Notes: generated by a model not told the origin, from the sequence alone. Positions 1 to 11,754 are shown, counted from the first letter of the stretch. The stretch: DNA of 64,000 nt from Massospora cicadina (GCA_022478985.1 JAKSZP010014537.1:62001-126000), one strand, 5' to 3'. Numbers and translations: made by a program.

Positions 1-480
1 CTATTGCTTCTTCATGGATTGAGTTTTAGCATTTTAGAGGATCAGCTGACTCTCAAAGTTGCTCAAGCGTGTTTTGAACCTGCAACAGGTTTGTTCAAGT
101 TGGGTGATGCAGTTGTTTGTGAGCTTGTCAAATGCACTTAAATTATCCATCTCATCTGGCAAGGCATCAATCAGTACTATGGGGCATAGAGAGACTACAT
201 TTACTCAGAGCTTGCATCCTTAAGCCACATTTCTTATTTGATCCTGTAAGGCAGCAAGCGCTGTCAGAACTTCCCGTTTCCAGGAATGTTAGGATTATCA
301 GGATTAGGCACCGTGTACTGAATGTCCTTGAGGTCCCTGGGGAATTTCAGGTCCTTAACTCCTGGAGGCTATATTGTGGGAGGCTAACTCCTGGTAGTGC
401 TGCTGGAGTATCCGCACAAGGTCTTCTATCTGGTTGAGGCGTTGGCTCCAGGTGGACTTGAGGAGCTGCACATTTTGACA
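1..480 (-). pseudogene. possible Ty3/gypsy gag relic
   Basis: Read on the minus strand, about 310-370 holds a short Gly-Pro-X run (GPEIPQGPQGHSVHG) followed by a heptad-like stretch with few stops (ALAALQDQIRNV). This resembles the collagen-like segment and following coil in the gag of gypsy element A1 at 15515-16050. No other gag landmark or LTR was found and stops are frequent, so this is a weak call. A chance reading of degenerate sequence is the alternative. Confidence 0.28.
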
Positions 481-3400
481 AATCTAGTCCTCAGGGTAAC
501 CCAAAATTCCACTATCTAAAAAAGCAAGCTGATTATAAGCCTCATTGAAAAATGTTATTTATTGAAAATGGCTTCTCAATTGTCATGTATAAAAGGAGAG
601 GCCGCATTATAGAAATTAACAATATTTAAGTTCAGGGTTTGAGTAAGCCCTAGTTGTCACTCCAATTCATGAAATGCAACCAAACTGTTTGTAGGATGTG
701 ATAAGGCTGGATGGATGAAGTTTTTGAGACAGCATTCAGTAATAAACGCCTTTTATAAAGGGTAGTAGGGCTGAGGTATATAAATATCACTTCATGAAAG
801 GCACTGAAGAGGCTTTGGAGCAACTTGAGCGGCCTCACATGGATTAGATGGCATCTAATAGCTATTGAATAATCACGTTGTGTTTCTCACATTGGATTTG
901 ATACTGATTATGGTCAACAGATGGCAAGGTAAATTGAAAAGTAGCCCAAAACTTTAGGCTTTCATGCTGTAGGGGAGGCACTTCTAACTGAGATCTGTTA
1001 ATCCATAAAGTTACACTTATCAATCAATTGGTAGGTTGGTTTTATTTTTGTTATTATCATCACTTTTTTGTGATAGACGTTTTCACTTAGACAGCTCAGA
1101 GCCACCTATAGTAAGCACCACTTATCTCAGCGTAACAGTTTCATGACTTTAGCTGAAGTATAATAATGGGTTTGAAGCTTTAAACTACTGGAGAGGTCGA
1201 TGAAGACAAAAGTATAGGGCGAAATAGACTCTTTTATTAGTTAAAAGTTTTAATATTTATAGAGCAAGTGGGGGCACAATGCCAAGAGGGCCTCTATAAC
1301 CCCCTATAATCAATCTTCCACATTCTTTGAGATCAAGTGCCTAGTCATCGACCTCATTGTTCTGTGTCATCCTTGTTACTGCATTGGTTGGTGTCACACC
1401 TTTTAAGTTTTGAGAAGTAGAGATTCAATTCTATAAGGCATCTCCATAGATTCACGTGCTCATGATGCTTCCTGATAGAAATTATCATTGGCGCCTTCAT
1501 AAACAGGTTTGATCATGAGGTCTTGAGTGTTGACTTGTCAGGGCTTAATTAAGACAAAGGATATTGACTTGCTCATCATCTTGATTCCTGACAGCTTGTC
1601 AATGGAAGTCGCCACCCATTTTTATAAGAAATATTTATCTTTCTGGGCGTGATATTTATATGGGGCTACATGTGAGACAAGTTCAGTAAAAAACTTTGAA
1701 ACCTTTAAAAACAACTTGGAGCTAGACTCCTTCCAACTCATGAGTTTCCTTGAAAGTGAAGGCCCAGCCTTATAAGTAGCCTTTACTTAAAAAATTTAGT
1801 TTTCTAGAGTGTACTTATAGTGGTGTAAATTGGTGAGATAATTGCGGCTGAGCTAACTAAAACTTAATAAAATCTTTTGGCTAAATCTTAAAGACCCTCT
1901 TACTTCACAAAAGCAAAGGTCAAACTTAACCCCTTCCTCATTTTCTGGAGATTAAATTATTTCCAAGGGCATTATTTATAGGGGTCACTACCATTGAAAC
2001 ATTCACGCTCAATATAATAAACCCCTCTTTTGTTGGAGCAGGTAAATTCCCAAGACATGAACCAATCATAGGATTAGAGGGGGCAAGTGGAGCTCTCCAT
2101 ACCCGGGTGTCCCCTGACTGGATAATGATGCTTCTTTAGGACAATGATGTTATGTTAAATTAAGCCAAAATAGGGCCTGGACCCACCCAAACCATTCATA
2201 TACATAGGGCCCCAAAGGTATCTCAATGGACAGGATGCACAGAACCCGTAGAAGCTTTAGAAGGAATAGAACGTGGGTTGCCCCATTACCACAAGGCCTT
2301 CCAAACCTTCTATTTTCTTCTATACCTTTGACTGGGCTCCAAAACTAAAACTGCCAGTCAAAAGCATTGTTGGAAACCTGAAACAGCCACTCAATGCCAA
2401 GAAAGGGTGAGTGAGGGCTGCTTTTATTAAAACAATAGAAGCTTTAGGTAAAATTAAAGACCAGCCAGCAGGACCTTGAATGGTTTAAAAATCACTAAGC
2501 GCTTTCAGGAAGGGCAGGAGCCCGCCAAGGGAAGTAGAAAAAGAAATTCTGAGCTGGATTATCGCCAAAATGAGCAGTAACGCATTGATAAGAAGAGTTT
2601 TGAACCCTGGAAAACAGCCACTGCGTTTAATTAGTGCTATAGGGGAGTTCCACATAAAAAATCACCTTGAGTAATATAAAAAGGTTGGTTATTTAACTTA
2701 AGGGAAGTTTCTATAGCTCTCTGAGAGAATACTAGTAATTTTATTTATTAAAACACACTTCTTATGGTGTTAACACCTTTATAAACTATAATAATACCTC
2801 AGAAAACCTTCAACAAGTGGTAACCCGCAAGGCCACAAAAGGTAACTTTAGATAAGTAAATATATGGTCAGACTTTATTGGAAAGAAGAGAGACAACCAA
2901 CAAAGATATTAGTCAGAGAAACACTACAAATGACTTTTGGGTTGATAAACGGGATTTTCCATTGGGGCTCAGACTTAATAATGGCCAATAGCACTAAAGA
3001 ACCATCAATGTTCTATAGCTCAAGTATTATGAACTCAATAATTTATTACCATTTGAACTTTACCTGTTTAGTGATATTAACTTTATAAAATAATATAATC
3101 CACTTTTGCAAAATTACATGAAATCTATCTTAATATTTAAATAATACTAGATGATTTTTAGTACCAATAATGTAACATCTTAACTGCATCACACAATACC
3201 CTGGAGACTAACCCTAGGCCTACTTGGCCTTAATTCAGAGTTTATCCAATTTGAATCTGAGTTCAGGGAAGGCGGACACCTTGGCCCCTAAGACTTGCTC
3301 ATTTTATTCTTGTCCTTGCGATTCTTTTCACAAATCATGTCATGGGACATGGCAATCCATTTTAGGATCTTTAATATCTTTTTATACTGAAAAATATTTA

Positions 3401-3963
3401 TAATTTATACACCATAGCTTTTACTTTAAAGATCAAAGTAATACAATTTGAGTTGATTAATCTATATAAAGTAATAGTATAAGTTAGTGTCACATTAAAC
3501 TACTTTTGAAGTGCCTGTCAGGCAATTGGAAGTCCAGCTATTTATGAAGAATGTCTTGGTGGTATATCATCCAAAATTTATTAATCATTTCAGACTATTC
3601 CTCAGCGGAATTGGTTAGATTGGAGTAATGATTTTACTCCTAGCATTTGGCCAAAAATCTTGGATTGAGCTGATAAGTTTTGTTAAGTTTTTAGCCAAAG
3701 GGTGCAAGCTAAATTGACTTAATAAGGGAATTAAAGATATATACACGTTTTGTAATGAAACTCCTGTTTTTAATTGGGAAGTAGATTCTCCAATAATCTT
3801 TGATAATAGCCAAGTAACTCTGGTACGCTCACCGTTCTTAAGTCTACTAGTAACAACAAATACAAGACCTTCTGTATTAGTAAAACATAAAAAATTTATT
3901 TCTTTATTCTTAGGACTACTACTCTGCCAGGTAACTTAGTTCCTCTCTTTGAAAAGTGTAAAC
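481..3963. other. AT-rich decayed intergenic DNA, no supported gene
   Basis: No reading frame here has recognisable domains. The longest (2864-3088, plus) has no motif I know. A locally less AT-rich patch at about 2160-2420 gives an open stretch reading EALEGIERGLPHYHKAFQTF on the plus strand, which I cannot assign. The region is probably ancient transposon debris plus spacer. One short dispersed repeat is listed separately at 3604-3665. Confidence 0.55.
3604..3665 (+). repeat. dispersed 62-bp repeat, copy 1
   Basis: This aligns without gaps to 22864-22925 at about 85 percent identity (roughly 9 differences). Both begin agcggaattggttagat. The second copy lies just upstream of the 3' LTR of gypsy element J. 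It may be a fragment of a larger repeat, perhaps a related LTR; its nature is not determined. Confidence 0.6.
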
Positions 3964-3980
3964 ACACAGAACTATCTATT
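3964..3980. repeat. target-site duplication, 3' flank of LINE G
   Basis: The 17-bp sequence acacagaactatctatt is repeated exactly at 8609-8625. The two copies bracket 4,628 bp of minus-strand LINE sequence, which fixes both ends of the insertion. A duplication of this length is typical of target-primed reverse transcription. Confidence 0.93.
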
Positions 3981-4111
3981 TAAATTTATTGTGGGGAAGG
4001 CCGACCATGGGACGGACACTTCCAAATATGACTCAGATGAGACAAAACTCAGTACCAGGTGAGGCACCCCAGAGAAGCGATGCTATCTCTTGTTGCCAGC
4101 GGGAACGCCAC

Positions 4112-7100
4112 TTATGGGAAGGGGGAGGGAACGTGTGTAGGGGGCGTAGCCACTATTGAGCACGTGTGGAGGAAGGGGTCTGATTTGATGAACCAGACTG
4201 GGAACCAGGAGGAGACCAGCTGCTGGCGACGTGGTGGGAGATATCCAAACATCCACGCTTGAAAGTGATCCACCAAATGAGACCGGAATCTGTGGACAGC
4301 TTCAGGGAGGGTGGGGATGGATCCGGCAATGGCATCCAAGACAATCGTGTGGATAGTCCACATGGCGATTGCAACCACCAGAGCACGAAGGGAGGGTGGG
4401 AGGGTGAGGCCATTGATGAAGCAAACATATCTCTTGACAGACTGAAGGGATGTGTTTGATCCTGGCCTAGCAGACGTTGGACTTCGCGCCATATTACTTT
4501 AGAGGTGGGGCACTTCTCCAGGCGGTGAAACAGCGTTCCATACTGGCCACACATGACACAGGATGAGTGTAAAGCATTAGAGCGCTCAGCTGTATGATAC
4601 ACCCGCCTCAGGCAGCACCACACATGGTAACGGACTTGAGGCTGCAACAGAGGATGGTGTGCGTATTTCCAGATAGTCTTTTGGGTCTCAGTGGAATAAG
4701 GGATGTCCATCATGTCCAGGTAGTCCATCCTGGATAGGACTTGGGGTCGAATGGGGATCACGCCATCATGGATGGGTAGCCCCTGTACCTCTTGTGTGAA
4801 CTGAGGAGAGGGGCGGCCTCTTTGGGTTGTATGTCCACTAATACGAATTCTCCACTCTGCGCTTTGCATGGAGAGTAGGATTCGTTTGTAGTGGGTTTTT
4901 GTCCCGTGAGGACCTGTGGCTGATGTGTGTGATGCAAGGTATTTCATCAGGGAGTGGGGGTTTGATGGGTTGTTGAGGCCCAAGGCTCGGGAGAAGTTGG
5001 AGCGGGCCGCGCGGGACCAGTGTTGGGATGGGAGTGTAGGAGCAGTGACGGCCGCAATCCAGGTGCCTAGGATCTTGGCGGCATGGGCTTTGAAGTCAAG
5101 TAGGCCCATGCCACCATGATGATGAGGGCCAAACATGACCTCTAGCCGTACTGGTGGAGGGCGGCCTGACCAAAGCCAACCTTGTAGCAAAGCATACAGG
5201 GATTTGAAGAAGCTTGGGGAGAAGGGGATGGCGTGGGCTCAAAACCAGACTTTGGATAGGAGCATAGAGTTGGCAAGAACAACCCTGCCAGTGAGGGTAG
5301 TAGGGTGGGCTCTGAGAGAGGCGATTCGCTTCGTCACGTTGTCCAGTATATGGCCCTCCATTACTGCTGACGCGTATCCTCCTGCCTCCAACCACACGCC
5401 CAGATGGCGTACTGGTCCTATGGTAGGTCGCGGCACAAAGGGGAGCACCAGTGGAGCGGTGTGTTTTGAGTTAGTAAGGCGTGGACTTGGGCGAGCAGCT
5501 GGGCTGGGTTGGGAACTACTTGCTGGGGCCCAGCAGTTCTGAAACTGACCAAGGAGGATGATTTTGGTTTTGGAGGCGTTCAGTGCCGCGTTGCTTACCC
5601 GGGAATATTCCTGGATGAGGGCTTCAAGCGCGCGTGCATCTTTATTATTAGATACCCCCACCACGCAATCATCTGCAAATGCCATCATCTTAACTGGGGT
5701 TTGGCCTGGCACATGGACCCCAGTGAGTTGAGCATTCACATTTCGCAGTAGTGGGTCAAGGCTGAAGTTGTATAAGAGTGGGCTCAGGGGGTCCCCTTAT
5801 CGCAGGCCCCTTTGAGGATGGACTACATCCGTTAGGAAACCTGGGCCGCGCACAGCCATTGTTGCAGATTCCGTGAGCAGCATCACTCAGTTAATGAAGC
5901 GGGGAGGTAGGCGGAATTGTTGGAGGCAGGCCCTAAGGTATTCCCAGTTTACTCTATCATAGGCCTTTTGTTGGTCCAAGAATACAAGTGCCCCAGAGGC
6001 TGTGGACTGACACACATTAGCCACAGAGTGCACATTATCCCAAATCGACCTTCTGGGGATGAAACCGAATTGTTCTGGAGAGATGGTGGCAGATGCTACA
6101 GTCCCTAAATGGTTAGCCATGATTTTTGTTAAAATTTTGGTGTCTGTGTTTGTTAGAGAATGGGGCGCCAGTTGGCTAAGTCTAGCCTATCCCCTTTCTT
6201 GAAGAGTGTGACTGTAAAAGCCTCATGTCCTCCTGGTAGGAGGCGCGTTTCCAACAGGCTTTGGTTGAGTGAGGCTAGCAGCAATGGGGATATGTATTTA
6301 AAATATTTTTTGTAGAACTCATATGGAATGCCATCTGGGCCTGGGCATTTTTGGTTTGGTGCACTGCGAATAGTAGTCCATAATTTTTTTGGAGTAATTA
6401 AATTCATTATTTCCGGGTATCAGAAAATGGTGCGGATATGAGCTCTGTTGAGAAATTCCGCCATTTTGGCTGGCTGAATTGGTTCGGCTTGGTATAACTT
6501 GGAGTAATATCTTTGCGTTTCAATTGCCACTTCGGCTGGTGTGTCCTCAATAGAATTATCCAATCTTTGCACCTGTGTGCAGGCCACGCTCTGGCATGGT
6601 GCAAAAAATTTTTTGAAGAAGTATGCGGTGCACTTGTCACCTTTAGTGATGCGTGTGGCCCTGTATTGAACACAAACCTGATGTTTATGTTGCCTTTCAA
6701 GTGCGTTGAGGTGTGCTGCTGCCTCCGCCCACTTCTGGCCCTATGCAGGGCTATATCCTGAGGCTGGAATGTTGGACTCCAAGTGGGCCAATTCCGCCAG
6801 CACACGCGATATAACCACCAATGTGGCTCGTGAGCGTCTGGATGAGAGGTGGCGATAGTGGCGGATGGTGTCTTCTTTGAAAGTTGCCCATGTGGAAATG
6901 GGGTCCGCGCAAAATGGTGCAACAAACGATTTTGCCAAAGTTACCTCTTCCACCCACATGGAAAATCCTGGCGACGCAAGCTCTGAGGGCAGATTTTGCA
7001 CCAATGTGGGGCCTTTGCAACTGTGACGGGTAAGTGGTATGTTATCAAGACCAGTTGGTGGTCAGAGAATTCCATTTTCGTTGTTTTGAAGTGGGAGATG

Positions 7101-7738
7101 TGGGGTTGGAATTTCACCGGCGCTAGAATAAGGTCAATGCAGGTCATGGACCTTAATTGGCCGTTGTGGATGTGGGGACGCGTCATGTTTTTGAGCAGTG
7201 GGGCATGTCGCGGCAGCACATCCATTAACCCAAGGGTGGCTTTTAGAACGCGTAGTTCTATGTGACCCTGTGGGGCGTGGGGTGAGGGTGGCCACCGGTC
7301 CGTTGGTGAGGTTAGCCAACAGTTCATGTCACCAATTAGGAAAAAATTGGGGGGTAGCGGGAGGGATTTGACTGACAAGAAAAATTCCTGACGCTCTTGT
7401 GCACCGTTTGGGGCGTAAATGTTGACAATTGTGTGTGCAACATTGGCCCAAGAGAAGGTGACAACGAGCACTCAGTCATCTAGGAATGTTTCTGAAGATG
7501 TAAATTTGAAAAAATTGTTTTTCCAAATTAGCACCCCACAGTGCTTCGACCAAAAGGATAGGGATGGTAGGAGCATTGTTTTCCAAGCATCCTCAGAACC
7601 TCATGGACAGTGGGTTTCCTGGATGGCCAGGATATCCACGGGTAAATTATTTTGTAAAAAACTCAGTTTCCTAGCCCGGGACGGGGAGGCCTTGAGTCCG
7701 GCAATATTCAGCGTCCCTAGAGTGAAGGTTTCCCCCAT
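4112..7738 (-). pseudogene. LINE G ORF2: endonuclease-reverse transcriptase
   Basis: The product would nick the target and copy the element RNA at the nick. The start is set at ATG 7738-7736 because an EEP-type N-terminus follows at once (TLGTLNIAGLKAS, then VDILAIQETHC). Further endonuclease landmarks are IVNIYAPNGAQERQ, LIGDMNCW and FSDHQLV (to about 7040). RT landmarks in order are CPGPDGIPYEFYKKY (near 6320), FKKGDRLDLANWRP, FGFIPRRSIWDNVHS, FLDQQKAYDRVNW and the catalytic F-A-D-D at 5668-5679. A C-terminal C-x2-C...H...C motif (CVMCGQYGTLFHRLEKCP) lies near 4520-4560. In-frame TGA codons occur early in the endonuclease, and frameshifts occur through the RT and again near 4490-4400. The true C-terminus continues in the frame that ends at 4112. 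It is clearly a pseudogene but a comparatively young one. Confidence 0.9.
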
Positions 7739-8608
7739 CGCACCTTAGGTGTGAGGGGTGGGCCCCCTGGCCCACCAGCCTCTTCCAGGTCCCCACGGGC
7801 TTTCACAGCAGCACGGGTATTAGCAGCAACGCTATTGGGGTTTTTGTTAATTTTTGCAGAAAGAGTCGCGTTGGCTTTGGCCTTCACTTTTTGTTTTCCT
7901 GACGTTGGACGAATTTTTTGCGGTGTGGATAAGTTCGGTGCACCGTCGAGTGGGGCAAAAAAAAATTTTTGGTTGGGATAGGTCTCAAGTCAGTTTCAAC
8001 CAGGGCTTGGGTGCAGCAATTCGGTGAGATCGAATCTCCCATTGGATCCTCGGATTGAGTGGCCCATTTGGCTTGGGCCTCTCAATCTGATTTGGGTGAT
8101 GGATTCCCAAGTTGCTTCCGCCGCGAAGGTCTCCATGTCCTCCTGGCGTTGTGAGTGTGGGATGGTGGTGGTGACCTTGGCCGCTTCCTTGGCCGCAGTC
8201 CTATGGGCCTGCTTGGCCTTCTTCCACTCCTGCGGGGAGATGGGCTTTACCAATAGGTAGCAGCCTTGTGCTCCCCATGGGAAGGCCTCTTTGGTGCTTG
8301 CGGTTGGTTCATAGTGCGCCTCTCCGCTGGCCATGGCCACCGAGGGGTGCTCTTGGAATGTAACGCCCTCTTTAATGGGGCACGCGTGTGCCTTATGGCC
8401 AAACACGTCACAGTGGGTGCAAATGGGGGGCGCGCTGTCCACGGTTACCCGGAATGGGTGGGTGGTGTGCCCTGCGATGTCAATAAAGGTGGAGTGCGGG
8501 ATCTGGGTTAGGTCCTTCACGATCTCCTCAGATGGGGTCAGAACTGCGATGGCTTTGCCGGTGCACAGGTGTGGCATCAGCGTGAAACATTGCATTTCGA
8601 AAGATTGT
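7717..8608 (-). pseudogene. LINE G ORF1 fragment with CCHC zinc knuckle
   Basis: This is the C-terminal part of the RNA-binding gag-like protein, truncated at its N-terminus by the 5' end of the insertion. The knuckle CTHCDVFGHKAHAC (C-x2-C-x4-H-x4-C) is at 8421-8380. The frame then meets two TGA codons at 7998-7996 and 7992-7990, both plausibly decayed Trp codons. Reading on in the same frame gives a basic, Lys/Ala-rich tail (SGKQKVKAKANATLSAK) that stops at TAG 7719-7717. The ORF2 start codon (7738) lies within ORF1, so the two frames overlap by 22 nt, which suggests coupled translation. The region before the knuckle is collinear with ORF1 of LINE F and with the same region of element A. 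Confidence 0.85.
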
Positions 8609-8625
8609 ACACAGAACTATCTATT
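8609..8625. repeat. target-site duplication, 5' flank of LINE G
   Basis: Exact second copy of the 17-bp sequence at 3964-3980. Confidence 0.93.
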
Positions 8626-9455
8626 AAAGATGTAAAGTCAGCAAATAAGAATAATAGATGGACTGCAGATGGACATCATTAATTGAAAAGATGATATATG
8701 ATGATCTTAAATATTTATTTTATTAAATATCTAGGTGCTTTTATTATAAACCTCTTGGGAATCTCCTGGGCAAATTCATCTATTAAATCGATTCAATCAT
8801 ATCATTCCAATCCTCTGCTGATCATGTCAATAATCATGTAAATATCCCCATGTCAATTAAGCCCATGAATTGACTAAAAAAACAACTGTTTCAGCACAAT
8901 TGATGGTATTTTTACTCATATAATCAGGTCAGTTTTATATGTGAAACCCAACATTAAAATCTTCCCAATTAAAGGTACATCACTACTAAACAAATAACAA
9001 TAAATGGGGATAAAAATATATGACTATGAACATGACGCACCCCTAATCAGGACATTGGAAGGCTTTTCATAGCACTAAGTATTCCCTTGATTGGGGTCAT
9101 CTATGTTAAGTTGCTCAATAGATTGATTTCATTATTTAAATCCAAAATTTCGCAAAAGTGCATTAATACTAGTGCACTAATTTAGGAGGTGCAATTTATT
9201 TAATACTGTGAGACCACTTTGCACCGCGCCAGAGTGTGGCCTCTTAATCGGGCATAATAATATTATATCATAGCTATTAATAGCTATAATAATTGGGATG
9301 ATTTAAGCACAATTGAAGAGGTTTGAGATAATCTGATAAACAGATTATGTAGATAGGTCAGGAAGGATCAATATATCCATCAATGGGAGAAATCTATCAT
9401 CATTGATGGTTTTATCAAAGGTTTTTTTAGTCAACCATCAAAATCTAGCAATCTC
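8626..9455. other. AT-rich spacer
   Basis: There is no supported gene. It contains a perfect 18-bp palindrome (atagctattaatagctat, 9270-9287) and a small inverted repeat (agtgca/tgcact near 9150). It adjoins the 5' LTR of gypsy element J, whose true start may lie somewhat upstream of 9456. Confidence 0.5.
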
Positions 9456-10057
9456 ACCACAAAACCTCTCAGAATATGGGAACTGATGTGGAAGATTGTT
9501 CCTGCCCTGATGTAAATTTAGTGCTCTAAGTGAAAACCACTCTTCTTTATAATCTCAAAGGGGTTTTAGGGGTATGAAAATATTTTTCCCGCCAATCACC
9601 AATTAGGACATCCAGTAATCAGCCAAGGTGAAAATATTTATAAGATGTCGGATTATGCCAAATATTAAAGTATTTCTCACATGGGTTTGTCATACCTGCT
9701 ATTGACCCAATACCCAAAATCAAAGCCCTATCAAGGCAAAAAGATTTTTGAGAGTAATAATAGGCTGACTTGTCATTTATACAAATTATCAACCCTCCGC
9801 CTATTTCAAATTCCCTTGCTCCTGTTAGTTTTAGCCTCAAAGTACCATAACTACTGGGAGTATTATTCTAATTAGGGATTGCTATTTACTCCAAGCTTTG
9901 ATATCAATAATATTATTATAAGCTAAAATTCATTGTGGTTATTTTCCCAATAATTATTTAACAGTGGTTAAAAGTTTTAATTTTCTACCATCCACTATAT
10001 TGCTTTAATCCTATGCTTAAAAGCACCTGCGAGCACCAAAGTACCAGTTTCCAAACA
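9456..10057 (+). repeat. 5' LTR of gypsy element J
   Basis: Similar along its length to 22941-23539. Shared blocks include accacaaaac...cagaatatg, tcaattaggacatccagtaa, aagccctatcaaggc and ggctgacttgtcattta. It ends in ...aaaca, the usual ACA end, two bases before the primer-binding-site candidate. The start given is where clear similarity begins; weaker similarity may reach to about 9410. Confidence 0.85.
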
Positions 10058-10059
10058 AG

Positions 10060-10077
10060 TGGTGCTCACTATAGGGG
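10060..10077 (+). promoter_or_regulatory. candidate tRNA primer-binding site of element J
   Basis: The sequence tggtgctcactatagggg begins with TGG (complement of a tRNA CCA end) two bases after the ACA end of the 5' LTR. It matches tggggctcacttcagggg in element A1 at 15 of 18 positions and a similar site in element L. The corresponding tRNA would have an acceptor 5' strand near GCTCACT. The tRNA identity is not known. Confidence 0.65.
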
Positions 10078-10749
10078 AACCTGTACACCAAAAATCTTTT
10101 ACCTAAAATGTAGGACGTTTGGGTGAGTATCTCTCCTACCCTCCTCGCTGAAAATGAACCACAAATAGATGCTATAGAACAGCAACTATCTAACGCTTAA
10201 GCCTGTCTTTTATAGCTCAAATGGCATCCCTCTCCAAAACTTATGTGGCAACTCCCATTGTCCCCTTTAAACTCACATTTAAGACGAGTTTACACAGGGT
10301 GAGGGTAGCATTGCTTTTTTATAAGTTTATGAATCTGCTATGGAAGGCACAACCAATCATAGAAAATCCAGCACATCCTCCCTTGCCTAAGTTGCATAGC
10401 CCAATAGGTAATGGTTCCTCATATGGACACCCTTAGTACCTGGGTGGAAGTTATAGAAGCGTTCTTTGAAAAACTAGGCTCAACGCAGAGTTTAAGTAGG
10501 AAAAAGCAGGATTTTATGTTCCTTAGCATGCAAAAGAGAGAATAGTTGCCACACTTACTATCAGTTCTACAGTGGAGCATAAACACTGTTACTTGAAAGA
10601 ATGGTACCTCTTGATGATGCCGGTGCTGCCATTTGACTGGCTTGGATTTTCACCCTTCTTTAGAAAGGCATATTATATTAATATAATGCTGCTTCATAAT
10701 GTTTGTAATATAAAGAATGCTTAATACGTTGCGGATTTCCATGAAGTTA
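10078..10749 (+). other. element J leader, no clear gag frame
   Basis: This lies between the primer-binding site and the LINE scrap. It would hold the 5' leader and early gag of J. The only open stretch (10221-10436) has no domain I recognise. Frames are broken and the base composition is AT-rich. Confidence 0.4.
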
Positions 10750-10762
10750 AGACTAATCATGG

Positions 10763-10822
10763 GACATCGATGAATCCCCCTTGGGTTGGGACCATCTAGT
10801 ACTAAAAAAAAAAAAAAAAAAA
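10763..10822 (+). mobile_element. extremely 5'-truncated LINE E-family insertion (~60 bp)
   Basis: The insert reads acatcgatgaatccccctt, then gggttgggaccatctagtac, and ends in a run of about 20 A. The first part matches the last ~40 bases of LINE E (32282-32323) almost exactly. It is flanked by the 13-bp duplication agactaatcatgg at 10750-10762 and 10823-10835; one or two extra A may belong to either tail or TSD. This is a reverse-transcription event that stopped after about 40 bases. It lies in the gag region of gypsy element J, so it is younger than J. Confidence 0.92.
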
Positions 10823-10955
10823 AGACTAATCATGGAGTTTTCACAAAACCCAAAGAATTAACTCATTTTGGATTTACCTTCCATAGTTTAGCAGGAGAGT
10901 CCATGATGACCTCCATGGCCTCTCCCATGCCTGTACCTAACTTGAAACTGCTCTC

Positions 10956-11747
10956 ATGACACAACTCAAACTAGACATCACTCCACTACATGAGGTTGGT
11001 CAGCATGCACCATATGTGACAGGGCAGCGCTCACTTTCAAGAACTGCCCCTCAAGTTGCCCTGTGCATTCAAAGGAGACTTTGCCTCGCCCTCAGCCTCC
11101 ACCAATGGGCTTCCTGCAGCGGCTCACTGTCACATTTCTCCAAGATGCAGGTCATAACTCCAGCGGCATCTTCCCTGATAATTTGCATTTTAAAACCTTC
11201 CCAAGGTGCATCAAATGACAGCTGACAAAAAGCTCAAGCCAAAGGCCGTTGCAGCTAAAACGCCTTCTACCACTTCCAAAATGGTAGTTGAGAACCCCAA
11301 ATTCATCTATTGTAAAAGAGAAGTATATTATGACAAGGTGTATCAAACAAAGGAAGCCTATGAGCCTGACATGCCTGGATCTGACCTCTCTCATATCACT
11401 CATCCAACTTGTATAGACAATCACTTCAATAACAAATTTGAAGAGGGTTATGAGACGTTTTATCATGTCTTAGGAGCCCCAGCTGAAGTAGGGTTCTGGC
11501 TTAGTTGAACCCTGAAGGGGTAAATACGACCATAAAACCTGTTGGACCCTACCTTGTCCAAGTATTAGAGTGCCTTGAGGTTATCAATACCGCTAAAGAA
11601 GATAACCAGTTCCTTGCTTCATTGATCCGCCATATTCAACTTGATCATACTTTAAAATTCATTAAAGATAAATACCCTGAGTCAGCTATTAAATTTGCCT
11701 CCACTTTCAGTCTTGAGGTTCCTAGCTCACCCCCTAACTTTAAATGA
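10956..11747 (+). pseudogene. element J gag or pre-protease region (tentative)
   Basis: Three consecutive open stretches (10956-11225, 11206-11508, 11505-11747) precede the protease of element J. The middle one has Lys-rich and acidic segments (KKLKPKAVAAKTPS; NNKFEEGYETFY) but no zinc knuckle or other gag landmark. By position it would be the gag C-terminus or linker of J. The function is assigned by position only, and the pieces are in different frames. Confidence 0.4.
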
Positions 11748-11754
11748 GACTGTA

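Larger units (their letters stand above)
3981..8608 (-). mobile_element. LINE G, 5'-truncated APE-type non-LTR retrotransposon
   Basis: This minus-strand element encodes the C-terminal part of ORF1 (zinc knuckle) and an ORF2 with EEP endonuclease, reverse transcriptase and a C-terminal Cys/His motif. It is flanked by perfect 17-bp TSDs. The 5' end falls inside ORF1, so it is a truncated insertion. Read 5' to 3', the 3' end is tgtccgtcccatggtcggcc and then ttccccacaataaattta with no long poly(A). That terminus matches those of LINE H and of ORF1-only elements A, B and D. The element is markedly GC-richer than its flanks. It carries several premature stops, so it is not autonomous now. Confidence 0.93.

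Noticed and set aside
2230..2460. Spliced host exon (open stretch EALEGIERGLPHYHKAFQTF followed by a gtgagt donor-like site)
   Set aside because: No domain recognised, a stop interrupts the frame, and no acceptor or second exon could be identified.
9270..9287. 18-bp perfect palindrome as an operator or origin
   Set aside because: AT-rich palindromes of this size are expected occasionally in such DNA, and nothing around it suggests function.
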